Shown: positions 26,414 to 35,015 of the stretch, piece by piece | Position numbering within the stretch: position 1 is the first letter of the stretch | Layout of the letters: every line of letters begins with the position of its first letter | Assembly (NCBI GenBank): GCA_023436115.1 | Contig: JAEZKQ010000026.1 | Span: 1 to 64,000 of the forward strand | Reading direction: 5' to 3' | Length of the DNA: 64,000 nt | DNA from: Bacillota bacterium | Lineage (GTDB): Bacteria > Bacillota > Clostridia > Christensenellales > SZUA-584 | The notes under the pieces: model-generated | What the model was told of the DNA's origin: nothing | Databases searched by the model: none | The model's input: the letters and a program-made list of their open reading frames with translations, nothing else | Made by a program: the position numbers and the translations under genes

Positions 26414-26534
26414 GATACCCTCCCTCTTGACCACAAATTTTGTGTTTCTGATAAATACAATAAAAAACGTCCTTTTGCTTATTACGCGCTTAAGACGTTT
26501 ATCAATACGGCTTAGTTCCCTAAACTGAAAAAAA

Positions 26535-27125
26535 TCAAGAACGGATCAATATTTCTTTTAACCGCTGGCGGCCCCTATTCAAGCGGGATTTTACGGTGCC
26601 GACAGAGATTTGCAGACAATCAGAAATTTCTTCGTATGTGAGGCCTTGAACATCACGCAAAATCACAGCGATACGGTGGTCTGTGGTGAGTGAATTGATA
26701 GCTTTTTGTATATCTTCACGGCACTCTATGTTGAGCACATAGATTTCAGGCGTGACGCTTTGCTTATCCTCCAGCGTTATGCCACTTTCGATGGTGTTAT
26801 CCAGAGAAACGGGCGCTTTCTTACGTTTGCGCAAGCCGTCAAGGCATGTATTCACTGTAAGCCGATATACCCAAGAGGAAAAAGACGACTGAAAACGAAA
26901 GGATTTTATTCCCCTGTATACCTTAATCAGCGATTCCTGAGACATATCGTAAGCATCAGCTTCATTTCCCATAAAACGGTATGCGAGGTTATAGACTTTT
27001 TTTTCGCAAGACAAAATCAACGCTTCAAGCGCTTCACTTTCACCTTTTTGTGCCCGTTTAATAAGCAGCTCTTCGTCGCTGTGCATGGGCTCATTTGATA
27101 CCTGTATCAATAGTAGTGATATCAT
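26535..27125 (-). CDS. ECF-type RNA polymerase sigma factor (sigma-70 family)
   Basis: The protein has 196 residues. Region 2 is clear (NLAYRFMGNEADAYDMSQE, then FSSWVYRLTVN) and region 4 is a helix-turn-helix (LTYEEISDCLQISVGTVKSRLNRGR). There is no region 3. The start is uncertain: the first ATG is at 27125, but a second at 27086 matches typical N-termini better, and a palindrome at 27095-27110 lies in the extra segment. It probably drives an envelope-stress regulon that includes the two downstream lipoproteins, but no zinc-finger anti-sigma gene is adjacent. Confidence 0.85.
   Translation of the reverse strand: MISLLLIQVSNEPMHSDEELLIKRAQKGESEALEALILSCEKKVYNLAYRFMGNEADAYDMSQESLIKVYRGIKSFRFQSSFSSWVYRLTVNTCLDGLRKRKKAPVSLDNTIESGITLEDKQSVTPEIYVLNIECREDIQKAINSLTTDHRIAVILRDVQGLTYEEISDCLQISVGTVKSRLNRGRQRLKEILIRS
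27095..27110. promoter_or_regulatory. 16-base palindrome at the sigma factor start
   Basis: TTGATAC and GTATCAA flank two bases. It lies between the two candidate start codons of the ECF sigma gene and could be an operator if translation begins at 27086. Confidence 0.35.
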
Positions 27126-27200
27126 AAAACAAATTATACATGATTTTATATGCGTTGCATAGTCTTTTTAACCCATACCTCGTTATAACCAACGAAACAA

Positions 27201-27254
27201 TTGACAAACAAAAAAATTCAATGTAAACTGTATTTATAATAATAAGTTTACATT
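27201..27254 (+). promoter_or_regulatory. bioY promoter with BirA operator
   Basis: TTGACA (27201-27206) and TAAACT (27224-27229) are 17 bases apart. Overlapping the -10 box is a perfect inverted repeat AATGTAAACT (27220-27229) and AGTTTACATT (27245-27254) with a 15-base spacer, which fits the BirA biotin operator. Biotin-loaded BirA would block transcription of bioY. Confidence 0.85.
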
Positions 27255-27266
27255 AAAGAGGTGGCT

Positions 27267-27851
27267 ATGAAAACAAGACAAATGATACTATGCGCGCTTT
27301 TCGCGGCGCTCACGGCAGTTGGAATTCTTATTAATATCCCCATCCCTGGTACGACAATGTCCTTTACTTTGCAAACATTTTTTGTCTTCCTTGCTGGGCT
27401 TTTGCTTAAGCCCAGATACGCGATTATTTCACAGGCTGTCTATGCGGTTTTGGGTCTGATCGGCCTGCCCATTTTTATGAAAGGCGGCGGCATATCCTAC
27501 GTGCTGGAGCCGTCATTCGGGTTTATCATTGGATTCTGCGTTTGCGCCCTGCTCGTAAGTATGCTTGTCCGGCGCAATATACTGAAACTGATAAGCACTT
27601 CTAAGGAAAGATCGACCACCGCACTGAAACTTAAAATCGTTGGATATGCATTTGTCAGCCTTATCGGTATGTACGTTTTTGGCGCGGTCTACATGTACCT
27701 CATCCTTAATCTGTATATGGGAAAGGGCGTCACGGTGGAATATGTCTTAATCACTGCAAACGGCATTTTCTTCCTGATTGACATGCTGAAATTTGCGGTG
27801 GCGATACCGCTGGGCGTGGCGGTGTTAAAGCGCGTGCCGACAATCAGGTAA
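27267..27851 (+). CDS. bioY: BioY, biotin-specific substrate-binding component of an ECF transporter
   Basis: The protein has 194 residues and six hydrophobic segments. Family features include INIPIPGTTMSFTLQTFFV near the N-terminus, GLIGLPIFMKGGG and a FGFIIGF segment. BioY binds biotin in the membrane and works alone or with the shared EcfA/EcfT module, not present here. The ATG at 27267 lies at good distance from AGAGGT; a GTG six bases upstream is possible. The operator upstream indicates biotin repression through BirA. Confidence 0.9.
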   Translation: MKTRQMILCALFAALTAVGILINIPIPGTTMSFTLQTFFVFLAGLLLKPRYAIISQAVYAVLGLIGLPIFMKGGGISYVLEPSFGFIIGFCVCALLVSMLVRRNILKLISTSKERSTTALKLKIVGYAFVSLIGMYVFGAVYMYLILNLYMGKGVTVEYVLITANGIFFLIDMLKFAVAIPLGVAVLKRVPTIR

Positions 27852-27872
27852 ACCTTCGGTTTCTTCAAATAA

Positions 27873-27908
27873 AAAAAGGGGTGCTTCGGTAAGAAGTCGC
27901 CCCTTTTT
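27873..27908. terminator. Bidirectional terminator between bioY and the DUF4870 gene
   Basis: AAAAAGGGG (27873-27881) and CCCCTTTTT (27900-27908) pair perfectly, giving A and T tracts for both strands. The two convergent genes share it. Confidence 0.8.
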
Positions 27909-27916
27909 AAGCCATA

Positions 27917-28246
27917 TTATTTCATTTTTTCTGCCCAGTTATAGATAACAGGAATTTTGAACATATCATCCTGTGTGGCCTTTATAATGCAGATGACTGT
28001 GACAGCAATGTATCCGAGCCAAATGAGCCAAGAGAGTATGGGAATAACGAAGAGTCCACCTGTAAATAACAATGCAGCACCAATGATAGACAGTATGATG
28101 TTTATAACAATCAACACGCAACCAAGGAATAGTGACTGCCAAGCGTGCAATCTGACGGATCTTTCGGTTTTCTCCATAACAAGAACGATGATTGCACTTA
28201 AAATCGAGAGAAGGTAGGCAAACCAACTGGCTGTTTTTTTATCCAT
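27917..28246 (-). CDS. Small membrane protein of the UPF0132/DUF4870 type
   Basis: The protein has 109 residues with three hydrophobic segments (about 8-24, 39-62 and 66-90). The pattern TASWFAYLLSILSAI followed by VRLHAWQSLFLG is characteristic of the family, whose function is unknown. It starts after AGAAAGAGGTG. It appears monocistronic. Confidence 0.75.
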   Translation of the reverse strand: MDKKTASWFAYLLSILSAIIVLVMEKTERSVRLHAWQSLFLGCVLIVINIILSIIGAALLFTGGLFVIPILSWLIWLGYIAVTVICIIKATQDDMFKIPVIYNWAEKMK

Positions 28247-28317
28247 AAGTTACACCTCTTTCTAAGTAATATACTATGTCTATGATTATACAAATATAAT
28301 AAACCAAATGCAAACAA

Positions 28318-29478
28318 TTATTTCCCGATTTTAAGCCCGCTTGCCACTTTTTGCAGCACATTAGAATCATAGGCAAATTCAGACTTTTTCTTCTCCCTCA
28401 TTTGCTGCTCAGCAATCGCAACCAAACGGTCTACCAGCGCGGTAAAAGACACCCCTGCCGGTTCCCACAGATAAAACGCAAAAGATCCGGGTATGGTGTT
28501 AACTTCGTTCACATACAGGCTGTCAGTTGATTTATCGATGATATAATCGATACGCACCACACCCTTTAAATCCAGGGCCGAGAAAACGTCCAGTGAAAGC
28601 TTGCGCACACGCTCGGCCATTTCTTCGGATATGTCAGCCGGTATTTTACGCCCCAGCGATTTCATACCCTTTGATTTCCCGCCGCTTAAATACTTCTCTT
28701 CAAATCCTAAGAAACGGCTGGCCGTCACCGGCTCTTCGATTACACCCGTCACCGCATCGGTGGGTGTTCCCATCACGGAACAGTTGACCTCTTTGATATC
28801 CGTCACAGCCTTTTCCACGATCATACGCCTGTCATACTTGGCCGCAACTTCCAGCGCATATTTGAGCGCATCACAGTTATCGGCACGGTTGATGCCTATG
28901 CTGGAGCCTAAATTAGCAGGCTTAATAAACACAGGAAAACCAAGCTTTTTCTCAATCTCTTCACAAACGGCATCACTATCCGCAAAGAAGGCATCGCGTT
29001 CAAAGAAAAGCGAATCGAGCACGGGAAAACCAAAGCCTTTAAATGCGGCTTTCATCAAAATTTTATCCATGCCCACAGCAGAGCCTGTCACACCCGCGCT
29101 GGAATAGGGAATATCAGATAGCTCAAAAAGCCCCTGTATTGTACCGTCTTCCCCATGCAGACCGTGCATAGCCGGTATCACCACGTCGATGCGGCAGATG
29201 GGCTTTAGCTTTTTACCGTATTCGTACAGCGTCGCGTCTGCGGCACAGGATAAAAACACGCGTGTTACGCCCTTTGAATTGGGGTCAAAACGCTTAAACA
29301 CGGTCATGTCAAGAAGCTTTTCGCCGGTATACCACTTCCCGTCGCGGTCGATATATATCGGAATAATGTTGTACTTGTCCTTGTCTGCATTGCTCATCAA
29401 TTGGTTTGCGGTAATAATGGATATATCATGTTCCACTGTTCTGCCGCCGAAAGTAACAGCGAGGTTCTTTTTCATCAT
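28318..29478 (-). CDS. ddl: D-alanine--D-alanine ligase
   Basis: The protein has 386 residues of the ATP-grasp fold. It shows GGRTVEHDIS at the N-terminus, HGLHGEDGTIQG (substrate and ATP contacts), FIKPANLGSSIGI and the C-terminal VNEVNTIPGSFAFYLW. It makes the D-Ala-D-Ala dipeptide of peptidoglycan. The loop GSFAFYLWEP differs from the MPG of many Ddl enzymes and resembles the clostridial or VanA-like branch; without a vanH/vanX neighbour I take it as the housekeeping ligase. It follows murF by 13 bases, so both final steps of precursor synthesis are co-expressed. Confidence 0.88.
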   Translation of the reverse strand: MMKKNLAVTFGGRTVEHDISIITANQLMSNADKDKYNIIPIYIDRDGKWYTGEKLLDMTVFKRFDPNSKGVTRVFLSCAADATLYEYGKKLKPICRIDVVIPAMHGLHGEDGTIQGLFELSDIPYSSAGVTGSAVGMDKILMKAAFKGFGFPVLDSLFFERDAFFADSDAVCEEIEKKLGFPVFIKPANLGSSIGINRADNCDALKYALEVAAKYDRRMIVEKAVTDIKEVNCSVMGTPTDAVTGVIEEPVTASRFLGFEEKYLSGGKSKGMKSLGRKIPADISEEMAERVRKLSLDVFSALDLKGVVRIDYIIDKSTDSLYVNEVNTIPGSFAFYLWEPAGVSFTALVDRLVAIAEQQMREKKKSEFAYDSNVLQKVASGLKIGK

Positions 29479-29491
29479 AATCGTCTATCCT

Positions 29492-31105
29492 CTATTCGTT
29501 ATAATTATCGGGCAGGTCGTTCTCAAATATCACGACATCGCCGGGTTTAACAAGAGTCCACAATACCTGGGTGGCTTCATCCAAAGACCTGAAAACCTGA
29601 ATGTTCTCATGCGGGAAACCGCCTTCTATCAGACCATCGTATATGGGTTTTGTATGCTTAGGGCCAATCAAATAGACATAGTCTGCGACGCCTGCCATCA
29701 CAAGCCCAAAAGCACGGTTCTCTGTTTCTTCCCTGTCTCCCAGTTCGACCATACCGGGTGTGACTACGATTTTCCTGCCTTCAAAGCTAGAGAGCACCTC
29801 CAAAGCAGCGCGCACACCGGAGGGATTTGCGTTGAAAGCATCGTCAATCACGATAATACCGTTGGATGTGGGCAGCATTTGCAATCTGTGCTCCACAGGC
29901 TGAATCTTACGAATGCCCAGCTTAATCTGCGCGGCGCTAAGCCCCAGCTTATGGGCGATGCACGCGCACCCAAGTATATTTTTGATGTTATGCTTGCCAA
30001 GCAGCTTTGTTTCGCAGGGAATACGTTCACCAAAAAGCACCAGATCAAAACGGCTGCCAAAGCCGCCCGTTTTTATATTCTCGGCGCGAACATCTGCCTT
30101 TTCATAATCGATCGCGAAAAGATGCTTTTCTATTTGCGTTTGTTCGTATAGTTTCCGGCATATTTCGTTATCCCCGGGGAAGAATGAACAGCCGGCTTGC
30201 GGCAGACTCTCTATCAACTCATATTTTGTTTTTGCAATAGTCTCTACTGTTCCAAAAGTATCAAGATGCTGAGGGCCTACAGATGTGATAAGACCGAATT
30301 TTGGATGGGCAAGGTCGCAAAGCTCCTTGATATCCCCCACATTCCGAGCCCCCATTTCCGCAATGAAGATCTCGTGGGAAGGCTTCATCATCTCCCGCAC
30401 GACACGCGTTAAGCCCATAGGCGTATTGTAGCTGGACGGCGGAACCAAAACATTGTACTTTTCCGAAAGAATGGTACCCAGTATAAACTTGCAGCTCGTT
30501 TTGCCGTAGCTGCCCGTTATACCGATTACGATAAGATCGCTTCGCTCCGAAAGCTTCTTTTTTGCGTCATTTAGATACCAGCGCCTTACAACCGCTTCCA
30601 CAGGCATTGCCATCAAGTTTCCATAAAAAACACCTTCTCCGATAAGAAGGAAAATCAGAAAGAGCGGCAAACCCGCAAGGATCGAGCCGGAAAGAACAAA
30701 AATATCAAGCAGCAAAAACGCGCCGCCAATAACCACATAGAAAATAGAAATAAAAACAAAAAGCCTTTTCACTCTGCTCGTATAGACAAGCGGCTTTTTT
30801 GCGTTCTGCACACGCGAACGTTTGCCGTACCTGAGTATGAGAATGATATAAACAACGCCTGCCGCTAAGAAGATGTATTGGCTGACATCAGGCAGAATGA
30901 GATTTATAAGGAGCATCAAAATCACGCCGCAAATCGAGACGATCATGGGAACTTTGTAGACCTGCTTCGTATAGCTGGACAGCCAATGGTATAGGTTTTT
31001 ATTTTTATATCCTTCCAGCTGCAGCATATGTACCAGTCGCGTTGATGCAGCGGTCATGGCTGCAGCGCAAAGCACATAGACAGCCAAAAGGAAATATGTC
31101 GTCAT
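29492..31105 (-). CDS. murF: MurF-type Mur ligase with N-terminal membrane domain
   Basis: The protein has 537 residues. Residues 1-165 hold about four to five membrane segments, an extension found in some clostridial MurF proteins and absent from E. coli MurF. The catalytic part begins near GITGSYGKTSCKF (ATP loop, about 196-208) and continues with FIAEMGARNVGDIKEL, LGKHNIKNILG and the C-terminal VIDDAFNANPSG. It adds D-Ala-D-Ala to UDP-MurNAc-tripeptide. The neighbour ddl supports MurF over other Mur ligases. The start follows GGAGGATAA. Confidence 0.88.
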   Translation of the reverse strand: MTTYFLLAVYVLCAAAMTAASTRLVHMLQLEGYKNKNLYHWLSSYTKQVYKVPMIVSICGVILMLLINLILPDVSQYIFLAAGVVYIILILRYGKRSRVQNAKKPLVYTSRVKRLFVFISIFYVVIGGAFLLLDIFVLSGSILAGLPLFLIFLLIGEGVFYGNLMAMPVEAVVRRWYLNDAKKKLSERSDLIVIGITGSYGKTSCKFILGTILSEKYNVLVPPSSYNTPMGLTRVVREMMKPSHEIFIAEMGARNVGDIKELCDLAHPKFGLITSVGPQHLDTFGTVETIAKTKYELIESLPQAGCSFFPGDNEICRKLYEQTQIEKHLFAIDYEKADVRAENIKTGGFGSRFDLVLFGERIPCETKLLGKHNIKNILGCACIAHKLGLSAAQIKLGIRKIQPVEHRLQMLPTSNGIIVIDDAFNANPSGVRAALEVLSSFEGRKIVVTPGMVELGDREETENRAFGLVMAGVADYVYLIGPKHTKPIYDGLIEGGFPHENIQVFRSLDEATQVLWTLVKPGDVVIFENDLPDNYNE

Positions 31106-31108
31106 GCA

Positions 31109-31879
31109 TTATCCTCCAAAAAAGGTTGTCACGATACTGATATAACGGGCAAAGCAATCAAGAAACGCATAATGACCGGCTCCTTCAAACACCACAAGAC
31201 CTGCATCGGGTATCTCTTTCTCCATTGTTTTTGCAAAGCTAAGCGGCGTATCCTGATCGTTTTCTCCCCAAATTAGCAGCGAGGGGCTTTTGATCGATTT
31301 CAGGTAATCTTTTAAGTCTAGATTTACAACGCGGACAAACACTTTTTTCATGCTGTCGCTAAGCACGCGATAATCAGCGGAGCCTGCATTTTTAACGCGC
31401 TTATCCACATCGACCCCGAAAACTAGAAGGACTTTATTAAAAAAACGTCCTCTGTTTAAACGCTTGGCGGCTTTAAACGTGTAAACTTTAAATTGCTGTT
31501 TGAGTGTTCTCTTTTTTCGCAATCCCGCGGCATCGGTAAAAACAATTTTGTCAACGAGCTCTGGATGCTGCGATGCGAGCAATATCGTCACGCGTCCGCC
31601 GAACGAATGACATATGATATGTGTTTTTTTAATGCCGAGCTGCTGTAAAAATAGACGTGTGAGCTCGGTATACTCGGGCACGCCATAAGTTTCGGGCGGT
31701 GCACCGCTGCCTCCGTGCCCCGGAAAATCCAACGCGGTGACACGGTAGCGTACTTTTAAGGCATCAATAACAGGGCGCATCGTCTGTATACTTGCACCCC
31801 AGCCGTGCAGCACCAGAACATCCTGACCGGTGCCTTGCTGCTCATATTGTATGTTAATGCCGTCGATTACGATATTCAT
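31109..31879 (-). CDS. Alpha/beta hydrolase
   Basis: The protein has 256 residues. The nucleophile elbow is CHSFGGR (about residues 92-98), the oxyanion HGWG lies near 27, the acid is probably in WGENDQDTP, and the histidine is in EGAGHYAF. The substrate is unknown. It is four bases upstream of murF and so probably belongs to the same operon; a role in cell-envelope metabolism is a contextual guess. Confidence 0.8.
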   Translation of the reverse strand: MNIVIDGINIQYEQQGTGQDVLVLHGWGASIQTMRPVIDALKVRYRVTALDFPGHGGSGAPPETYGVPEYTELTRLFLQQLGIKKTHIICHSFGGRVTILLASQHPELVDKIVFTDAAGLRKKRTLKQQFKVYTFKAAKRLNRGRFFNKVLLVFGVDVDKRVKNAGSADYRVLSDSMKKVFVRVVNLDLKDYLKSIKSPSLLIWGENDQDTPLSFAKTMEKEIPDAGLVVFEGAGHYAFLDCFARYISIVTTFFGG

Positions 31880-31936
31880 ACCTACTCAAATACTATTGTT
31901 TATTCTTGTCGATTATACATTCTTAAGGGTAAACTA

Positions 31937-32374
31937 TCAAGGCGCGTTTTTTCCCTTCCACATAATGAGCGCGTCTTCATCCCCGTAATACTTTGGCCTT
32001 CTTCCCAGTGGCACAAAGCCAAACTTTCTATAAAGGCTGATCGCGCTTTCGTTGGACACACGGACTTCGAGTGTAAAAAAAGGCAGTCTGGTCTGCGTAA
32101 ACAACGTTTCCAGCAGGCCCTGCCCTATGCCGCGCCTTCTGTACTCAGGCAGCACGGCAACGTTCATAATATGTCCTTCGTTATATATGATGTGCACACC
32201 GCAATAACCGGCCACTATGCCATCGGCTTCTGCCACAATATAATAAGCCAGTTCATTATCGCATATATCACTTCGCAGCGACTCGTATGACCACGGCAGC
32301 TTAAAGCAGGTTGTCTCAATATGATAGATCGCTTCTAAATCGCCGACAGCGGCCTTCCTGTAGATCACGCTCAT
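31937..32374 (-). CDS. rimI: RimI-type ribosomal protein S18 alanine N-acetyltransferase
   Basis: The protein has 145 residues of the GNAT fold. The acetyl-CoA loop is YRRRGIGQGLLETLF, preceded by IMNVAVLPEYR, and the end has VSNESAISLYRKFGF. Its start overlaps the tsaB stop as ATGA, the usual tsaE-tsaB-rimI arrangement in Firmicutes. Confidence 0.85.
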   Translation of the reverse strand: MSVIYRKAAVGDLEAIYHIETTCFKLPWSYESLRSDICDNELAYYIVAEADGIVAGYCGVHIIYNEGHIMNVAVLPEYRRRGIGQGLLETLFTQTRLPFFTLEVRVSNESAISLYRKFGFVPLGRRPKYYGDEDALIMWKGKNAP

Positions 32375-33051
32375 TGTTCTTTGAGCGCACGGAGTCGTTC
32401 CGCCTGCGTTTCGCGAAGGTAAAACGGCTCAAGGCTGTAAGCATCATGCGTTATGCCTTTTTGGAACATGCTGAAACCGGACAATCCTACCGAACCGGCC
32501 CTTTGCATGATGATGCCTTTATGGGCAACGCGATAATGCGAATTGAAACCACGAATCTTATCCGAATAGTGTTCCGCGGCATCACCGAGGAACACTGTCG
32601 GCTGCCCTGAAAGCTCAGCGAGAACATCATCCAGCGGCAGCACGCGATAATCCGATATACGTTCCCCATTCCTGTATGTTGCTGTATAAGCCTCGCCGCG
32701 CCTTGCATCAATTACAGGACATACCAGCTCATCTGTCCCCGAAGCGTTGTATGCAAGCGCGTCTAGCGTGTTCACACCCGCTACAGGTTTCCCCGAAGCC
32801 TGCGCAAAAGCTTTCATCATACCGATGCCGATGCGCAGCCCCGTAAACGAACCGGGCCCCACAGCGCATGCGAACAGATCGATTTGCCGTATATCCAGCT
32901 CCGCACACGACAGGCAAAAATCAATCATCGGCCCCAGTGTTTCTGAGTGTGTGCGCTTATCGTTCATGTAAGCTTCCGAGAGTATTTTATTGTCGCCAAG
33001 CAACGCTGCTGAGCAAACGCCGCCCGATGTATCAACCGCCAGTATGAACAT
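32371..33051 (-). CDS. tsaB: TsaB, tRNA threonylcarbamoyladenosine biosynthesis protein
   Basis: The protein has 226 residues from the ATG at 33051, preceded by GAGG inside the tsaE gene. The ASKHA-type fold begins ILAVDTSGGVCSAAL, and GPGSFTGLRIGIGMMKAFA is the family signature. TsaB acts with TsaD and TsaE in making t6A at position 37 of ANN-decoding tRNAs; tsaD is not in this window. It overlaps tsaE by 20 bases. Confidence 0.9.
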   Translation of the reverse strand: MFILAVDTSGGVCSAALLGDNKILSEAYMNDKRTHSETLGPMIDFCLSCAELDIRQIDLFACAVGPGSFTGLRIGIGMMKAFAQASGKPVAGVNTLDALAYNASGTDELVCPVIDARRGEAYTATYRNGERISDYRVLPLDDVLAELSGQPTVFLGDAAEHYSDKIRGFNSHYRVAHKGIIMQRAGSVGLSGFSMFQKGITHDAYSLEPFYLRETQAERLRALKEQ

Positions 33052-33472
33052 CTTTCGCCTCATCACTTATGATTTTTATTTGCCTAGTGCCGTTACCGTT
33101 GCCGGTAATATGAACATGAATATTTGCCCGAAGACCGGATGCAATTTGCGGCCATTCGATCACACATACAGAATCTTTTCCCAAGTCATCATAAAAGCCG
33201 ATATGTTCAAGCTCCTCCTCGTCTTCTATGCGGTATAAATCATAATGGCAAAGCGTTAAGCGCCCTTGATATTGCCTCAATAAAGTAAACGTTGGGCTTG
33301 TGACCTCTTCCGCAACACCAAGCCCTTTGGCAATTCCCTTGGCCAGCACCGTTTTCCCTGCGCCGAGGCCGCCTATAAGAGAAACGACATCACCATTTTC
33401 TAATGTTGCTCCCAGCCTTTCACCTATCGAAAACGTCTCATCCGCGTTGCGCGTTTCAAATATACCGTTCAT
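33032..33472 (-). CDS. tsaE: TsaE, ATPase of t6A tRNA modification
   Basis: The protein has 146 residues. Walker A is GGLGAGKTVLAKGIA, followed by VTSPTFTLLRQYQG and the LCHYDLYRIEDEEELEHIG segment typical of YjeE/TsaE. It stimulates turnover of the TsaB-TsaD complex. It begins the tsaE-tsaB-rimI operon after AAAGGGTAAGG. Confidence 0.92.
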   Translation of the reverse strand: MNGIFETRNADETFSIGERLGATLENGDVVSLIGGLGAGKTVLAKGIAKGLGVAEEVTSPTFTLLRQYQGRLTLCHYDLYRIEDEEELEHIGFYDDLGKDSVCVIEWPQIASGLRANIHVHITGNGNGTRQIKIISDEAKDVHTGG

Positions 33473-33535
33473 ACCTTACCCTTTCCGATGTAAAGCAGTA
33501 TAACCGAAACATTCTTTTTACGCAACGAGTCCTTT

Positions 33536-34147
33536 TTAGCGGTATTTATGCAGCAACGGAGAAAGCGGCTTATAAAGCAAGCCTGTTATACAGCAAATAA
33601 CGAGACACTTGATAATGTTAAATGGAACGACTGCAAAAATGATATACGTCCACACACTCGTAATGCCGGAATTCACCGCTGCCGCTACATCAATAATGGC
33701 ATCAACAGACGAGCCGAAAAATAAAGTGGCATAGAAGGGAATTAACACAAACGCATTCATGAGCGGTCCTACCACAAAGGACATCAGCGCGCTGCCGGAG
33801 ACCATACCCCAAATGGCACATTTGCGCGATTTGTGATATTTGTAGATGATAGACGGAGGCAGAACGAGAGCCAAGCTGATCACAAAATCGGCGACTTCGC
33901 CGACACCCAAGGTTCCGGTAAACGGAAGGTAGATAAGGTTCTTGATGAACAGTATTGCCGTACCGGCGGCAGGCCCCAGCGCGAGCCCACCAATAAGTGC
34001 CGGAATGTTGCTTAGATCAATCTCTAGAAACGACGGCAGAAATGGCAGCGGCGTTTCTAAGAATCGCAAGATAGTGCAAATGGCGGCAAGTGCGCCCGCT
34101 GTGACGATCAACTTTATTTTCTTTGAAGCGGCAGAGTTGACAGACAT
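33536..34147 (-). CDS. ribU: RibU-like riboflavin ECF transporter substrate-binding protein
   Basis: The protein has 203 residues from the ATG at 34147, preceded by AAGGAG. It has about six hydrophobic segments, with family features such as FLPSFLEIDLSNIPALIGG near residue 40 and FIKNLIYLPFTGT. The FMN riboswitch directly upstream identifies the vitamin as riboflavin or FMN. Import needs the shared EcfAAT module, not encoded here. Confidence 0.88.
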   Translation of the reverse strand: MSVNSAASKKIKLIVTAGALAAICTILRFLETPLPFLPSFLEIDLSNIPALIGGLALGPAAGTAILFIKNLIYLPFTGTLGVGEVADFVISLALVLPPSIIYKYHKSRKCAIWGMVSGSALMSFVVGPLMNAFVLIPFYATLFFGSSVDAIIDVAAAVNSGITSVWTYIIFAVVPFNIIKCLVICCITGLLYKPLSPLLHKYR

Positions 34148-34171
34148 ATTTCTCCTTTCTTTTTCAGGGAA

Positions 34172-34200
34172 ATAAAAAACCCCGAAAAGCTTCAGGGTTA
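34172..34200 (-). terminator. Expression-platform terminator of the FMN riboswitch
   Basis: On the minus strand AACCCTGAAG and CTTTTCGGGGTT pair (within 34178-34200) and run into six Ts. It lies between the aptamer and the ribU start, so FMN binding should favour it and stop transcription. Confidence 0.75.
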
Positions 34201-34218
34201 ACACACAAAAAAATGTGT

Positions 34219-34323
34219 TTCTTCTCTCATCCAGACTATACTGTCGGTTACGGAATTACACCGTATCAGCTTTCGCTCGCGGACTTTCACCGCCGGTAAG
34301 GGAATTTCACCCCACCCCGAAGA
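34219..34323 (-). ncRNA. FMN riboswitch (RFN element)
   Basis: Conserved blocks on the minus strand are CTTCGGGG and GGGTGAAATTCCC at the 5' side, ACCGGCGGTGA and AGTCCGCGAGC in the middle, then GGTGTAATTCC, ACCGACAGTATAGTCTGG and ATGAGAGAAG. This is the classic six-helix aptamer. It is followed by a terminator and ribU, giving repression by FMN. Confidence 0.95.
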
Positions 34324-34386
34324 CATACATTAAAGTTTTAATATATGAATCATACAATGTATATCCATATACGTCAATAAAAATGT

Positions 34387-34959
34387 TTACCAATTTTGAT
34401 TGCTGAGTTTTGCTAAGTAATCTTCAAGGTCATCAAATGTGCTGAAAACGCGGCCTGCCGTCAGTGACTCCTGAATATCTGCGTCCAAACCGTCAAACTT
34501 AATTGCAATGTCAATATACTCATTGAGTGTGTCCTTACCCGCTTCCGTCCTAAAAACAGCCAGCCTGTCTCCTGACTTTTTGAGAATGTAATGGTTTGGA
34601 CAGTAACACGAAAAGCAGCGCTTTATAACAACCTCTTCCGGCGTAAAGCTCACTATGCGCACATCGGGATATTTTTTTTGTAGCGCAGAAAAACCGATGC
34701 CAATCATGTCCGCGTCAGGCTCTGTTTGGATGGTCACATGGTGTGAGCACATCTCATAGACATAGTCCCATGTCATTACAGTCTCTTTTGTTATACGCGC
34801 GTCGTCTGCGCCTACGGGCAGCGCCGTCTCGGCCTCATCTTCTTGCGCGACGATACGCGGCTCACTTTCCGCCATCAAAAAACCGACCACACCGGAAATG
34901 ATGACCATGAGCAAAATGGATAACAGTATGACTAACTTTTTGTGCTTACGAAAGAACAT
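34387..34959 (-). CDS. BofC-like membrane-anchored protein
   Basis: The protein has 190 residues from the ATG at 34959. One N-terminal membrane segment (about 8-28) is followed by an extracytoplasmic domain. The C-terminal part RCFSCYCPNHYILKKSGDRL with AVFR resembles the BofC C-terminal domain; BofC restrains SpoIVB signalling at the forespore boundary in Bacillus. The cysteine cluster CFSCYC is extra. The only ribosome-like site (GGGG) lies in the 3' arm of the yebC terminator, which ends right at this start codon. Confidence 0.6.
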   Translation of the reverse strand: MFFRKHKKLVILLSILLMVIISGVVGFLMAESEPRIVAQEDEAETALPVGADDARITKETVMTWDYVYEMCSHHVTIQTEPDADMIGIGFSALQKKYPDVRIVSFTPEEVVIKRCFSCYCPNHYILKKSGDRLAVFRTEAGKDTLNEYIDIAIKFDGLDADIQESLTAGRVFSTFDDLEDYLAKLSNQNW

Positions 34960-34960
34960 A

Positions 34961-34992
34961 AAAAACCCCGCAGACAAAATTGTTCACGGGGT
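34961..34992 (-). terminator. yebC terminator overlapping the next gene's translation start
   Basis: ACCCCG (34965-34970) and CGGGGT (34987-34992) form the base of a stem with a further short inner pairing, and on the minus strand six Ts (34965-34960) lead directly into the ATG at 34959-34957. Confidence 0.65.
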
Positions 34993-35015
34993 ATTTTTTG
35001 CACGAAAGCGCTAAG

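Noticed and set aside
28318..29478. Ddl-like gene as a vancomycin-resistance D-Ala-D-Lac ligase
   Set aside because: There is no vanH, vanX or two-component genes nearby, and it is paired with murF as in ordinary clostridial wall clusters.
29189..30151. 320-codon plus-strand ORF across ddl and murF
   Set aside because: Both minus-strand genes are strongly conserved, and this frame has an unordered composition and no ribosome site.
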